A DNA stretch of 64,000 nucleotides from Psychromonas ossibalaenae ATCC BAA-1528 (GCF_000381745.1 NZ_KB906968.1:138718-202717); one strand, 5' to 3'; positions 52,644 to 62,744 are shown, numbered from the stretch's first letter. The notes: generated by a model from the sequence alone, not told the origin. A program made the numbers and translations.

Positions 52644-53969
52644 TTAGGTTTTTGATTCATACAAAGCGATACGGGAATTAACACGTTCCAGATAATGCTT
52701 AGTTTCATCATAGGGCAATTTAGCCATTAACTGCTGGTAGACCTGGTCTGGTGTTAATTTATTAATAATACGAGCAGCCTTATTAATATTGCGGGAACCA
52801 TCTGAATTAAAAACCCTGGCGACATTACCGGCACCGGTATTATAGGAAGCAATTGTGCAGTACAGACGGCTGTGGTCGTTTTTTATGGCTTTCAGATAAC
52901 GTTTATCTAGAATATCTAAATATGCGGTACCTGTTTCTACATTAATCTGCGGTACATAGAGATCATCTTTATCCATTGGCTTATCAATATTACGCACCAG
53001 CTTATTAACATCATGACCGGCAGTTCGCGGTACAATCTGCATTAAGCCATAAGCGGGAACCGCAGATTTAGCACGCGGATCAAACGCTGATTCAGAATGC
53101 ATAATTGCCATCACTAAGGCAGCCGGGATTTCACGAATCTGCCCCTCTTTTTCAGCATAAGCAGAGTATTTAGCGGCACGCCTAGCCAGACTATTTTTAG
53201 GCAGTCTCACTTTATATAACACCACCTTCTTATCCGGTGCCGCATCAACCGCTGCCTTATCATAATTTTCAGTTGCAGTATTGATACGGGCCTGACTGGA
53301 TGTAAGCAGCTGCTGTTTTTCTTTGGCTGCTAACTGCTGTGACTGGCTTTGCGTTAACGGACTGTCAGGTAGTTGCGCACGATCTGTTTTTTTATCAATC
53401 TCCTGTGCCTGTGCCTGAGTTTGTTTGATAATAACATCCTGCATCTGCAGTTTTTTCTTTTCGGAATACTGTACTTCGCTGACAGAAACCTTGCCGTCTT
53501 TAATCGAACTGTCACCTTCAAAAATTCGCGCTATATTAGATTGTTTATCTTCCAGCAGCTTTTCTACCTGTACCTTAACTTGTTTTTCAGCTTCTTCTAC
53601 CGATAACTCTTTATCAACTAAAACTGCAATGCTAACCTCTTCAGTCTGATAATCTATAACGGATTTAACATTTTTATCCTCGCTGAATTCCACATTACGG
53701 TCTTTCTGTGAAACATCCCCTTCTCCCCACTTATTAATCAAGTCGTTCTGGAACTGATCAAACTCTTTTAAATATTGAGTCTGCCAGGTCTGATATTCCA
53801 GTTCCCGGGCCTCGATATATTTTTGAAAACTGTCTTCCAGCTCAGCCGAGCCGACCGATTCCTGTTCATACAGGGCCATCTCTTCATCTAAGTCAGCGAA
53901 AGGATCTCCGGCATACAAAGGCGCGCTGCCAAGAACAGTCAAACTAAGTAATAAATAACTATATTTCAT
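52644..53969 (-). CDS. MltC-like lytic murein transglycosylase
   Basis: The 441-aa protein has a signal peptide (about 1-20, ending LYAG), a charged helical N-terminal half of DUF3393 type with a Gln-rich stretch (about 185-230), and a C-terminal SLT domain. The catalytic Glu is in MHSESAFDPRAKS (about 292), followed by YGLMQIVPRTAG and SYNTGAGNVARVF. MltC of E. coli is a lipoprotein; here I see no lipobox Cys, so this version may be soluble in the periplasm. It acts on peptidoglycan. Confidence 0.88.
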   Translation of the reverse strand: MKYSYLLLSLTVLGSAPLYAGDPFADLDEEMALYEQESVGSAELEDSFQKYIEARELEYQTWQTQYLKEFDQFQNDLINKWGEGDVSQKDRNVEFSEDKNVKSVIDYQTEEVSIAVLVDKELSVEEAEKQVKVQVEKLLEDKQSNIARIFEGDSSIKDGKVSVSEVQYSEKKKLQMQDVIIKQTQAQAQEIDKKTDRAQLPDSPLTQSQSQQLAAKEKQQLLTSSQARINTATENYDKAAVDAAPDKKVVLYKVRLPKNSLARRAAKYSAYAEKEGQIREIPAALVMAIMHSESAFDPRAKSAVPAYGLMQIVPRTAGHDVNKLVRNIDKPMDKDDLYVPQINVETGTAYLDILDKRYLKAIKNDHSRLYCTIASYNTGAGNVARVFNSDGSRNINKAARIINKLTPDQVYQQLMAKLPYDETKHYLERVNSRIALYESKT

Positions 53970-53991
53970 TATTTTTCCTTTTTTATTTTTC

Positions 53992-55017
53992 CTAGGGCAC
54001 TAAACGTTTAATAAGCGGTATTTTTACTAACAACATAGTACATAACAGTGATATCAACATGATAAGCAGAGTGATAACAGGTATTGCTACCCAGTTAGAG
54101 CCAAACAAGCTGTACACACCGTTATCTAAATTGCGCACCGGGATCAGTAATATAGGATGCAGCAGATAAATACCTAAGCTGTATTTTGAAATAACCAATA
54201 TCAGGGCACGCAGTTTCCCGCTGATTATATCGGCATAGGCCTGCGCTGTGACAAATAACATAGCACCGATAATAACCGTATTCAGGGTTTTATATCCCAT
54301 AAAGAAGCTGCTGTATTCACCGCTTTCAACAGTCATCTGCCAGGTACCGAAAAAATTAAACAGAAGCATAGAGCAGCCGCCGAACAACCAGTACTTGAGC
54401 TCTTTTTTATTGTCCCGGTTAAACAGATACCAGCCAATAACTAGATAGCCGCTGTAAAGAATCAGGTTCTCCAGTAAAAAGCTTTCCACTTTTAACCAGT
54501 TCATCAGAAACATAACCATCCAGCTCATTATTGCCAGCTTAATAAGTTCCGGGCTGGCTTTTTTTAGAACAGGAATCAAAAAAGGAATAACAAAATACAA
54601 GGGAATAAAGTCGTAAAAAAACCACAGGTGATACCAGACAGGTTCATTAGGCGAGTCATTAAGTATCTGCATGGTGCTCATACTTGACCAGCCATCGGCT
54701 GTAAAGCCGCCGATCACAGCATAAATAACTGTCCAGCCGACAAAAGGAACTGCAACTTTAGATAAACGCTTAGTCAGGTAATGTTCACAATTAAAGGCGC
54801 GTTCGCTTGAAAGTAGTAAGGCCCCGCTGATCAGCATAAACACGGGTACTGCCCAGCGCGTTAAACTGTTAATCCCGGCGGCGGCCAGCCATTCCGAATC
54901 AGGAATCTCACTATATAATTCTCTGAAAGGTCCTAGAACATGAATGGCGATAACAGCCAGAGCAGCAATACAGCGTAAAAAATCGAGATAAAATATTGAA
55001 GGACGTTCCTGACTCAT
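53992..55017 (-). CDS. Acyltransferase 3 family membrane protein
   Basis: This 341-aa inner-membrane protein has about ten helices and the acyltransferase-3 signature at the start: YLDFLRCIAALAVIAIHVL, with Arg and His in the usual places. The late SLGIYLLHPILL is also typical. Such enzymes O-acetylate surface polysaccharides (OafA or WecH type). No polysaccharide cluster is adjacent. It is 22 bases upstream of the transglycosylase gene on the same strand, so the two may be co-transcribed. Confidence 0.85.
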   Translation of the reverse strand: MSQERPSIFYLDFLRCIAALAVIAIHVLGPFRELYSEIPDSEWLAAAGINSLTRWAVPVFMLISGALLLSSERAFNCEHYLTKRLSKVAVPFVGWTVIYAVIGGFTADGWSSMSTMQILNDSPNEPVWYHLWFFYDFIPLYFVIPFLIPVLKKASPELIKLAIMSWMVMFLMNWLKVESFLLENLILYSGYLVIGWYLFNRDNKKELKYWLFGGCSMLLFNFFGTWQMTVESGEYSSFFMGYKTLNTVIIGAMLFVTAQAYADIISGKLRALILVISKYSLGIYLLHPILLIPVRNLDNGVYSLFGSNWVAIPVITLLIMLISLLCTMLLVKIPLIKRLVP

Positions 55018-56125
55018 AATTATATTTCTTATTTTTATGGATAAAAAGGCTCACAGCTCTATAGAGCATAGCTGCCGGCTCACAATTATAATTATTATAT
55101 CTTATGGATGAAAAGACCTATAGCTCAAAAATCAGAAGAGAAAAGTACATACTTAAAATATGGCATACCTTAGGAAGCCGTCGAGCTTAAATAATTTATA
55201 AAAAAGGAAGTTCAAGGTGGTTATCAAACATGCCACGAAAGAGGTGCTTTAAGTGTATTTAATTAAGCTTTTTAGGAAAAACCTTGATTCATTTATTATG
55301 AATGATTCTTTTATTAGTTTGAAAAAATCAAAATTTCATTCGTCATTAACCGTGCATATTGCTTAGTAATCGCGTCTTGCTCCCTAATATTATTGCACCT
55401 ACGATATTTAACCTTGTGCGGCTGCCAGTAGTTTCAAATGGTTTATCAACACCTGCTCGTACTCAACCACAACTCACTTTAGCAGCTTGCGCAGGATGTT
55501 TTACACCTATGAACAATATTGCTTCATCACCTGCGGCGCTTGCTTTTAGCTCATTATATTCTGTAATTAAATGAGCTTAATTTTATTGGCCGGTCAGTGA
55601 TATTTGCATTGACTTAGCTTGATCTTTTTAAATTAAATTTCAAAGATAATGGGTATAGACAGGCTTATCGAAACTGACAATGAAGATCATTTCTACATAT
55701 TTAAGACGCGACACAACATCAACCAAACAACAACAAAGCACCCCTTTAGTGGCATCGCATTTTCAGGTATAGTGTAATCCAGTTGTTAACATTTTGTTTG
55801 ATTGTTCTTTGGTTTTCAATCCAAAACAACATGTTATGAAACAACTGATGCTGTTTTATCTTTGCCCATTCCATCCGACCTTTGGACTCGAAAGGGGAAC
55901 TCAATATTGTTAAAGCTAAAAATTAAAGCAGAGGAGTACATGATCAATAACAAATACAAACTAACCATAATATCGAGCATCGTTATGTCAATACAATGAA
56001 ATGCGATCACATTTTAGCTTGGTAATGAAAACACCAAATCAAACACATAAAAAGGCAAAGCAATAAAGCAATTCGCCTTTCATTATAATCGCCAACGTAT
56101 TCTATGGCGAGACAAAGGATGAGTT
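55018..56125. other. Gene-poor region of 1.1 kb with a transposase remnant
   Basis: Apart from the IS630-type fragment at 55385-55567, this AT-rich stretch holds only short unsupported frames. Around 55930 a short run AGAGGAGTACATG looks like a start site but opens into only 20 codons. The promoter and ribosome-binding site (AAAGGATGAGTT) of the following protease gene are at the right end. The composition suggests decayed mobile DNA. Confidence 0.5.
55385..55567 (-). pseudogene. IS630-family transposase remnant
   Basis: Translation of the minus strand gives EYNELKASAAGDEAILFIGV, then HPAQAAKVSCG, a TGA stop at 55463-55465, and then VRAGVDKPFETTGSRTRLNI with VGAI. That pattern follows IS630-type transposases (ILFxDxxHPxQ ... 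GW ... KTTGSRxRLNI.GA). The TGA replaces the usual Trp, the catalytic Asp region is altered, and both ends are missing. It is a dead fragment of about 60 codons. Confidence 0.7.
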
Positions 56126-57625
56126 ATGAAGTACAAGTTAAATAAAATAGTTCTCGCAGTAGGTTTGATCCCCTTTGCCCTGAATGCAGCAGCTAGCGCC
56201 GCTGATAACGACGGAATATACCTATATCAATCAGAACTAGAAAAATTAGAACTTGCTGAGTTGAATTCAGCGGCATCATTAACGACTGAAACATCATATT
56301 GGACGAAAAAAGAATCTAATATCGATGAAGATTTTCCATTCTCATGTACCGTAATAAACACGAAAACTCCGTATTTGGTTACACAGCAAAATAGTTTTGA
56401 ATCCTGTATTATTAACAATTTTGATGTTGAAATTATTAATGATCGAATGAATCTTGATAATCTGCCAAAACTAGGTGTTATCAAACAGGCTGCTATGGAT
56501 TCTATGAACCTTAGGGGTTCTAGGGACTTAGATGAGACAGTCATAGCAGAACATGTTACTTCATGGTTTATGCCTAAAAATGAACTTGCAGCGGCATCAT
56601 TCAAAGACATGCTATTGAAAGGTTTTGTGATTACATTGCCGTCACGAGGTGATGTGTTAATTCATAACGTACGCATTTACCCAGATGATTCCGGTTTCAG
56701 TGTGCAGGCACAAGTGGCGGGCGAGGAACATTCAAATGTATTTTTACATTTTAATGGGCAATATTGGAATGGATCCATCTATAGAGGTGAGGAAGTCTTC
56801 ACCGTTTCAGCAAAAACAAAGAGTCAATTATTATTACAACTACGTCAAATACCTGAAATTGATGAAGAGGAACATGATCGTTTAATCGAAAAAGAACTAG
56901 AAACAATCGAAAATGATTTCGACGTCAATGACAACTTTTCACTAGATAGTAACCGGTCTACAGAGCAAACTACTATTGATGTCGTGGTTGTTTATTCTGA
57001 TCGTTATGCGGATAGTTTTAATGGTGAGCAGGATAAAATACGCGCGGCCATTGACACTCGCATAGCAGAAGCAAATGTTGTTTATCAAAACTCGAACGTT
57101 CACCAAAAAATTGTTTTGTTAGGCCATAAAGAGATTTCACTCAGGGATAATGTTAGTTCAGCGACTGAGGTTAATAATTCAATTGAAGCACAAGCGGTCC
57201 GTGATGAATACGGCGCTGATTTAGTCTCATTCTGGACTATAAGTGGACCAACCGGCAATGGTAATATTTATACGGGCAGTTCAAGTCGAGCTTCCAATAC
57301 CGCGCGTAAAAGCGCCATTGAAGGACAATTAACCTTCGTACATGAATTAGGCCACAACATGGGCGCTATGCATGATCGTCCAACCTATATTAACCAAGGC
57401 TACGCTGATTATTTAGATCCAAGTACCTATCATCACGGAAAAGCTTTTACCGATTATCGTTCGATAATGTCTTATGCGAACTGCTCGTCAGGTTATACAT
57501 GTACTCGTGTTAGGCATTTTACTAATCCTGATGTTGATTATCGTGGAGAACCGACGGGTATCGCATACGACCCGAACAATCTTATCCATGATAGACTTAA
57601 CGGCCCTGCAAATAATGCTCGATGA
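56126..57625 (+). CDS. Secreted zinc metalloprotease, metzincin (M12-like), truncated by an in-frame stop
   Basis: The 499-aa product has a signal peptide (about 1-26, ending ASAAD), a propeptide-like region (about 27-265), and a catalytic domain from TIDVVVVYSDRYADSF. The zinc site is HELGHNMGAMHD (His406, Glu407, His410, His416), followed by the Met-turn region SIMSYANCS. These are metzincin hallmarks. The frame ends in TGA after NNAR. The same frame then continues without interruption through a linker and two chitin-binding modules, so the full gene was probably 673 codons. Confidence 0.88.
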   Translation: MKYKLNKIVLAVGLIPFALNAAASAADNDGIYLYQSELEKLELAELNSAASLTTETSYWTKKESNIDEDFPFSCTVINTKTPYLVTQQNSFESCIINNFDVEIINDRMNLDNLPKLGVIKQAAMDSMNLRGSRDLDETVIAEHVTSWFMPKNELAAASFKDMLLKGFVITLPSRGDVLIHNVRIYPDDSGFSVQAQVAGEEHSNVFLHFNGQYWNGSIYRGEEVFTVSAKTKSQLLLQLRQIPEIDEEEHDRLIEKELETIENDFDVNDNFSLDSNRSTEQTTIDVVVVYSDRYADSFNGEQDKIRAAIDTRIAEANVVYQNSNVHQKIVLLGHKEISLRDNVSSATEVNNSIEAQAVRDEYGADLVSFWTISGPTGNGNIYTGSSSRASNTARKSAIEGQLTFVHELGHNMGAMHDRPTYINQGYADYLDPSTYHHGKAFTDYRSIMSYANCSSGYTCTRVRHFTNPDVDYRGEPTGIAYDPNNLIHDRLNGPANNAR

Positions 57626-58144
57626 CTAAACGATCACCGAGAGAACATTGCTGATTTTAGAGTCCGTAAAAAAATTGACTCTCCTTCTACTACAACACCA
57701 CCTCCTATTACAACCCCACCTCCTACAACACTACCTCCTGTGACTGGTGTTTCAACTTGGGACGCATCAGCTGAATACAATGATGGCGATATTGTTGTCG
57801 AAAATGGTGTGACTTACGTAGCAGACTGGTGGACTAAAGGTGAGAGGCCTGGTACTACGGGTAAATGGGGAGTATGGAAAGTAATTTCTGGTGAACCGGG
57901 ACCTGCTGTTGAACCACCGCCTCCGACTACAACACCGCCTCCTGTTGTTGCGCCACCACCTCCAACTACAACACCGCCTCCTGTTGTTGGTGATTCAAAC
58001 TGGGACGCATCAAAGACTTACGTCAAGAATGATATTGTTATATATAATGGTGTGACTTACATTTCAGGATGGTGGCATAAAGGCAAAGAGCCTGGTACCA
58101 CGGGCGAATGGGGTGTATGGAAAGAATTTAAAGAAGATAAATAA
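57626..58144 (+). pseudogene. Detached C-terminal part of the metalloprotease: Pro/Thr linkers and two chitin-binding modules
   Basis: This in-frame continuation beyond the TGA at 57623-57625 reads LNDHRENIADFRVRKK, the usual end of this protease type, followed by Thr/Pro linkers (TTTPPPVV repeats). Two CBM5/12-type chitin-binding modules follow: WDASAEYNDGDIVVENGVTY with GTTGKWGVWK, and WDASKTYVKNDIVIYNGVTY with GTTGEWGVWK. There is no good ribosome-binding site or start near the break, although a GTG at 57740 could begin a shorter frame. It is expressed only if the stop is read through. Confidence 0.8.
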
Positions 58145-58167
58145 TATCTCTGTAAACCAATCATATT

Positions 58168-58193
58168 AAGGGATGAAACAGCATCCCTTTTTT
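58168..58193 (+). terminator. Terminator after the metalloprotease locus
   Basis: The stem AAGGGATG / CATCCCTT has loop AAACAG and is followed by TTTTT-like sequence. It lies 24 bases after the end of the chitin-binding segment, not after the TGA, supporting one original transcription unit. Confidence 0.8.
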
Positions 58194-58279
58194 AACAGGT
58201 TACCTATTCTGTCCTGAAATATGTGACATACCGGTGCTGCGGTTGACTTTGTATCCCTAAAAAATAAAAAAGCTGTTAG

Positions 58280-58453
58280 TCAATAAAATAAAGTTCCAGG
58301 AAAATTAAGGGCAACCGGGGCTTTATCCAGAGCTTCTAACTGAGCCTGCGGAATAATAACCTGCTGTTGCTTTTTCTCTGCTTCACAAGCCGTTAATAAA
58401 GTGCATAAAACAGCTAAGGGCAGTACACTTGGTATCTTCATATAAAACTTCAT
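58280..58453 (-). CDS. Small putative lipoprotein
   Basis: The 57-aa product has a short signal sequence with lipobox LTAC (Cys about 23), followed by a Gln-rich segment and the tail NFPGTLFY. I do not recognise a family; small lipoproteins of this kind are common in the outer membrane. The ATG at 58453 follows AAGGAT by nine bases, better than the longer reading eight codons upstream. Confidence 0.6.
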   Translation of the reverse strand: MKFYMKIPSVLPLAVLCTLLTACEAEKKQQQVIIPQAQLEALDKAPVALNFPGTLFY

Positions 58454-58613
58454 TGTAAAAATATCCTTATAAAGCAATAAGTACTTGTGTTGTTTTTCGA
58501 TCCTATTACTATCAAAGTTCCACTGCTGTTCATTGTTTTTACTGTATTATTTTAAAAAATAAACAGTCTCCTAAATCTAAGTGGTTTGAGTATAACCATT
58601 AAAAGGTAACGAC

Positions 58614-60443
58614 ATGTTTAAATTTTTCGAAAACCTAGTCCCGGCACTTAATGATGCAGAACCCAAGCAGCCGCCGAATACATTAATCGCTTTCTGCCTG
58701 CATTACACTAAAGGTTACGGCATCCCCCTGGCCTGCATGACGCTATTAACGGCATTATTAGCCATACTTGAAGTCTCTCTGTTTGGTTTTATGGGACAGC
58801 TGGTTGACTGGCTGATTACTAAAAATCCACAAACATTATTACAGGATGAAGGTTTGACTCTGCTTGGTATGGCACTGATGGTTTTAGTGCTTATTCCTTT
58901 GTTAACTATTCTACATTCACTGGTTGTACATCAGATTCTGCTCGGAAATTATCCGATGTCGATCCGCTGGTTTGCGCACCGTTACCTGCTTAAGCAGAGT
59001 GTTTCATTTTATCAGGACGATTTTGCCGGCCGCATTGCAACCAAGGTCATGCAGACAGCCCTCGCAGTACGTGAAACAGTAATGAAACTGCTCAATGTGA
59101 TGGTTTATGTGTTAGTTTATTTTATCTCTATGGTGGTAATGGTTGCACAGGCTGATTACCGCTTAGCCCTGCCGATGCTTGTCTGGTTGGTTGTTTATAT
59201 CGGACTGCAGTATTATTTTATTCCCCGTTTAAAAAGAGTGGCAACCGAGCAGGCAGATGCACGCTCTACCATGACCGGACGTATCGTTGACAGCTACACC
59301 AACATTGCCACCGTTAAGCTGTTTGCTCATACTGACTCTGAATCTGCCTACGCTAAGCAGGGCATGAAAGGTTTCTTAGATACGGTTTACCGGCAGATGC
59401 GTTTAGCCACCGGGATCAACGTCAGCGTACAGATCATCAACTATATATTAGCCTTCGCCATCACCGCGTTAGCGATTTCGCTATGGATGCAGAGTGCGAT
59501 TACCGTTGGTGCAATCGCCATTGCAATCAGTTTAGCACTGCGTTTAAACGGCATGTCCCAGTGGATAATGTGGGAGGTAAGCTCCCTGTTTGAGAATATA
59601 GGTACAGTTACCGATGGTATGAACACCCTGGCCAAACCTAATATTATTGAAGACCAAAAAAATGCGCAGCCTCTTAAGGTTACACACGGAGCAATTCATT
59701 TTGCTGATGTCAGCTTTCATTACGGTGAGCAGAAAGGCGTTATCGATAACCTGGATCTGAATATCAAAGCCGGTGAAAAGGTCGGTTTAGTTGGTCGCTC
59801 CGGAGCAGGGAAATCCACCCTGGTGAATCTGCTGCTGCGTTTTTATGATGTTGAACAGGGTAAAATTATTATTGATCAGCAAAATATTAACCAGGTACAG
59901 CAGGAAAGTCTGCGTTTAAAAATCGGTATGGTAACTCAAGATACCTCGCTGCTGCACCGCTCCATTCGTGAAAACATTCTTTACGGGCGCCCGGATGCCA
60001 CTGAAGAAGAAATGATTCATGCTACGAAACAAGCGCAGGCACATGAGTTTATTATGGGATTAACCGACAACTCCGGTAACACAGGTTATGATGCACAGGT
60101 AGGTGAACGCGGAGTAAAACTCTCCGGAGGCCAGCGCCAGCGCATTGCTATTTCCCGTGTATTACTCAAAGATGCGCCGATTCTCGTATTAGATGAGGCC
60201 ACCTCTGCGCTGGACAGTGAAGTGGAAGCCGCCATTCAAGAAAGCTTATATGAACTGATGCAGGGGAAAACGGTTATTGCGATTGCCCATCGCTTATCAA
60301 CCATTGCAGCTATGGATCGGTTAATCGTTTTAGATCAGGGCAAAATAATTGAACAGGGAAGTCACCAGGAATTGATTCAAGGAAAAGGGATATACGCTCA
60401 GCTTTGGGCTCATCAGACCGGCGGTTTCCTGGGCATGGATTAA
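58614..60443 (+). CDS. ABC transporter, fused permease and ATPase (exporter type)
   Basis: The 609-aa protein is a half-transporter with six membrane helices in the first 330 residues and an ATPase domain: Walker A GRSGAGKSTLVNLLLRFYD (about 397-415), Q-loop GMVTQDTSLL, signature LSGGQRQRIAISRVLL and Walker B ILVLDEATSALDS. This is the MsbA/multidrug exporter class and should act as a dimer. The substrate is unknown. It stands alone with AAAGGTAACGAC before the ATG and a strong terminator after the stop. Confidence 0.92.
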   Translation: MFKFFENLVPALNDAEPKQPPNTLIAFCLHYTKGYGIPLACMTLLTALLAILEVSLFGFMGQLVDWLITKNPQTLLQDEGLTLLGMALMVLVLIPLLTILHSLVVHQILLGNYPMSIRWFAHRYLLKQSVSFYQDDFAGRIATKVMQTALAVRETVMKLLNVMVYVLVYFISMVVMVAQADYRLALPMLVWLVVYIGLQYYFIPRLKRVATEQADARSTMTGRIVDSYTNIATVKLFAHTDSESAYAKQGMKGFLDTVYRQMRLATGINVSVQIINYILAFAITALAISLWMQSAITVGAIAIAISLALRLNGMSQWIMWEVSSLFENIGTVTDGMNTLAKPNIIEDQKNAQPLKVTHGAIHFADVSFHYGEQKGVIDNLDLNIKAGEKVGLVGRSGAGKSTLVNLLLRFYDVEQGKIIIDQQNINQVQQESLRLKIGMVTQDTSLLHRSIRENILYGRPDATEEEMIHATKQAQAHEFIMGLTDNSGNTGYDAQVGERGVKLSGGQRQRIAISRVLLKDAPILVLDEATSALDSEVEAAIQESLYELMQGKTVIAIAHRLSTIAAMDRLIVLDQGKIIEQGSHQELIQGKGIYAQLWAHQTGGFLGMD

Positions 60444-60446
60444 TAG

Positions 60447-60471
60447 AAAAAGGCGCCTTATGCGCCTTTTT
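60447..60471. terminator. Bidirectional terminator after the ABC exporter gene
   Basis: A 10-bp perfect stem AAAAAGGCGC / GCGCCTTTTT with loop CTTAT has T-tracts on both strands. It separates the ABC gene from the convergent STAS-like gene. Confidence 0.88.
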
Positions 60472-60474
60472 GTT

Positions 60475-60897
60475 TCACTCTACTTTTTCTAGGTTTTTAA
60501 AACCCACAAACCCTGAATTATGCAGTGCTTTTAAAGCAAAACTTTCTGTCGATGCGGAATAAAAACGGCTTCGCATACGCAAAATATCATCAAATCCTGC
60601 CAGAAATATTTTATAAAAACCAGCCTCGGGTTTATCAATACGGGCCGTGACCTTAAGACCCTGTACAGCCCAGAGCTCAAGCGCGTTTTCCCAAGCCATA
60701 AAACACTGCGGGGTGATACTTTTTACATTACTGGTATCAACAATTAATGCAAAATCTTCGTTATTCCGCTGACCTACAAGGTTATTAATAGACTCAATAC
60801 ATTCTTTTGAAAGCTCGGGTTTCCAAACACCATTTCCTATAAAAATAATAATATCCTGATCCTGAGACAGGCTGTAATGCGAATTATGTACATACAT
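60475..60897 (-). CDS. Hypothetical protein, possibly STAS-like
   Basis: A soluble protein of 140 aa that alternates strands and helices (IIIFIGNGVW, FALIVDTSNVKSITPQCFMAWENALELW). The order of elements resembles a SpoIIAA/STAS domain with the anti-sigma antagonist Ser position unclear, but I cannot assign it firmly. The ATG at 60897 is placed six bases after GAGG; the longer frame upstream adds a hydrophobic stretch that is probably not translated. Confidence 0.55.
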   Translation of the reverse strand: MYVHNSHYSLSQDQDIIIFIGNGVWKPELSKECIESINNLVGQRNNEDFALIVDTSNVKSITPQCFMAWENALELWAVQGLKVTARIDKPEAGFYKIFLAGFDDILRMRSRFYSASTESFALKALHNSGFVGFKNLEKVE

Positions 60898-61196
60898 AAC
60901 AAACCTCATTATTACTATTATTATGACCGATAAACTGATCCTATTTTGCTGTACTGGGCTCTGCACCGTTTTGGTATGCCTGTGTGCAGTGTCTTCTGCA
61001 GGACGCAGCTTCTAATGTTCTGTATATGTAAAGTATAGAAAAGAAGAGTCAAAGATGCAGGAAATATAGGTGACGGCAGTAAGTTTCATTGATGCAGTGC
61101 AATTAAACTGCGTATTTGTATTTGTAGTTGTATGCCGTAGAATGCGCTTCAAAATTTCTAAGTACAATTAACTATTAATCCCTTATGAGGCTTTAA

Positions 61197-62528
61197 GTGA
61201 ATAACCCAAAATCTACTCCGCAGCACTGCCCTGCCCCCTCTTTTATCGCACTTTTTCCGCTATTTTTATTTTTAGCGCTGTTTATTGGTGCAGGAATTTA
61301 TTATCAGCAGCAGGGTGTCGATTTTGCGTTTTACCAGCTGCCGAGTGTAGTGGCCATTTTACCGGCAATTATTCTGGCATTAACCCTGTCTAAACAAAAA
61401 TTAAACACTGCAATTGAAACCTTTATTGAAGGTATCGGGCATGCCAATATTATTGCTATGTGCCTGATCTATTTATTAGCAGGCGCATTTGCAGCGGTGG
61501 CAAAAGCAACCGGAGGTGTTGACGCAACGGTTGCACTTGGACTTTCACTTATCCCCTCTAATTTACTACTGCCGGGCTTTTTCTTAATAGCAGCTTTTAT
61601 TGCCACGGCAATGGGCACGTCCATGGGTACCATTGCCGCCGTTGCACCAATTGCATTAGGCATTTCACAGCAGGCAGATATTGATTTAGCGCTAATGGCC
61701 GGTACGGTTATTTCCGGTGCATTATTCGGCGATAACCTGTCGATTATTTCTGATACCACCATTGCAGCGACACGCACGCAAGGTTGTGAAATGAAGGATA
61801 AATTTAAAGAAAATCTGATATTCGCATTACCTGCGGCTGCTGTTACTTTAGTTTTATTAACGCTAGCTGGCCAAGGTAGTGCTGAGCTTGCCGCGCAAGA
61901 AATCGATTTTCTGAAAGTACTGCCTTATTTAACAATACTGATCTTAGCCGTTTCCGGCTTAAACGTATTTGTTGTGCTGACTACGGGCATTCTATTAGCA
62001 GGGTTAACTGGATTTATCACCATAGATTACTCAACAACCTCTTTTGCTAACGATATTTTTACTGGTTTCAAAAATATGCAGGAGATCTTTATATTATCTA
62101 TGCTGGTTGGCGGACTGGCGGCCCTGATGCAGCAGCAGGGAGGACTGACTTTTATCAGCTTAAAAATTGAAAAAGTCATCGCTCGTTTTGCAGCCAGACA
62201 AAACAAACGCCTTTCTGAGCTAGGAATCGCCTGCTTAGTTTCCCTAACCAATGCCTGCGTTGCTAATAATACCGTTTCAATTATTGTGAGCGGTAATATC
62301 GCCAAGGAGCTTGCAGATAAACATGCAGTAAGCCCTAAACGTTCAGCCAGCCTGTTAGATATATTCTCCTGCGTAATACAGGGAATTATCCCCTACGGTG
62401 CACAGGCATTATTAGCCGCTTCTATATTCAGCATCTCGCCGTTAGCGGCAGCGGCTAATGCCTGGTACTGCTTTGTTCTGGCGGCAGCCGCAGTATTAAT
62501 TGTCAGTTTAAGAAAACACTCAAGTTAA
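61197..62528 (+). CDS. NhaC-family sodium/proton antiporter
   Basis: The 443-aa membrane protein has eleven to twelve helices and NhaC-family sequence: TAMGTSMGTIAAVAPIALGI, GALFGDNLSIISDTTIAATR and the late NACVANNTVSIIVSG. It should exchange sodium for protons, or possibly an organic acid, across the inner membrane. The start is GTG after GAGGCTTTAA. Sodium homeostasis fits a marine host. Confidence 0.88.
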   Translation: MNNPKSTPQHCPAPSFIALFPLFLFLALFIGAGIYYQQQGVDFAFYQLPSVVAILPAIILALTLSKQKLNTAIETFIEGIGHANIIAMCLIYLLAGAFAAVAKATGGVDATVALGLSLIPSNLLLPGFFLIAAFIATAMGTSMGTIAAVAPIALGISQQADIDLALMAGTVISGALFGDNLSIISDTTIAATRTQGCEMKDKFKENLIFALPAAAVTLVLLTLAGQGSAELAAQEIDFLKVLPYLTILILAVSGLNVFVVLTTGILLAGLTGFITIDYSTTSFANDIFTGFKNMQEIFILSMLVGGLAALMQQQGGLTFISLKIEKVIARFAARQNKRLSELGIACLVSLTNACVANNTVSIIVSGNIAKELADKHAVSPKRSASLLDIFSCVIQGIIPYGAQALLAASIFSISPLAAAANAWYCFVLAAAAVLIVSLRKHSS

Positions 62529-62744
62529 GATCCTCTAAAATACCCGTTACCATTCAATATGCAAAAATCAGCAAGGCGCACCTGCGCCCTGCTGACCAGA
62601 GAGAACACTCAAAATAAAAGCAGAAATTAATCACTGACATGCAAATACTGCAGACAGGTTAACGCTTTTGTAAGCAAACTAAGGCGAACATACGGTGATA
62701 GCGCTATAGTAACTAGTGCCGGCTTAAATCTGCAGGAGTACTTA

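Noticed and set aside
55802-55999. 65-codon ORF in the gene-poor region
   Set aside because: There is no ribosome-binding site at the start, and composition does not differ from the surrounding spacer.
57623-57625. The TGA as a selenocysteine codon
   Set aside because: No SECIS-like hairpin is evident just downstream, metzincins are not known selenoproteins, and the site is not at a redox motif.
62568-62595. Hairpin as terminator of the NhaC-type gene
   Set aside because: The stem is good, but the T-tract lies only on the minus strand; on the plus strand CCAGAGAG follows.
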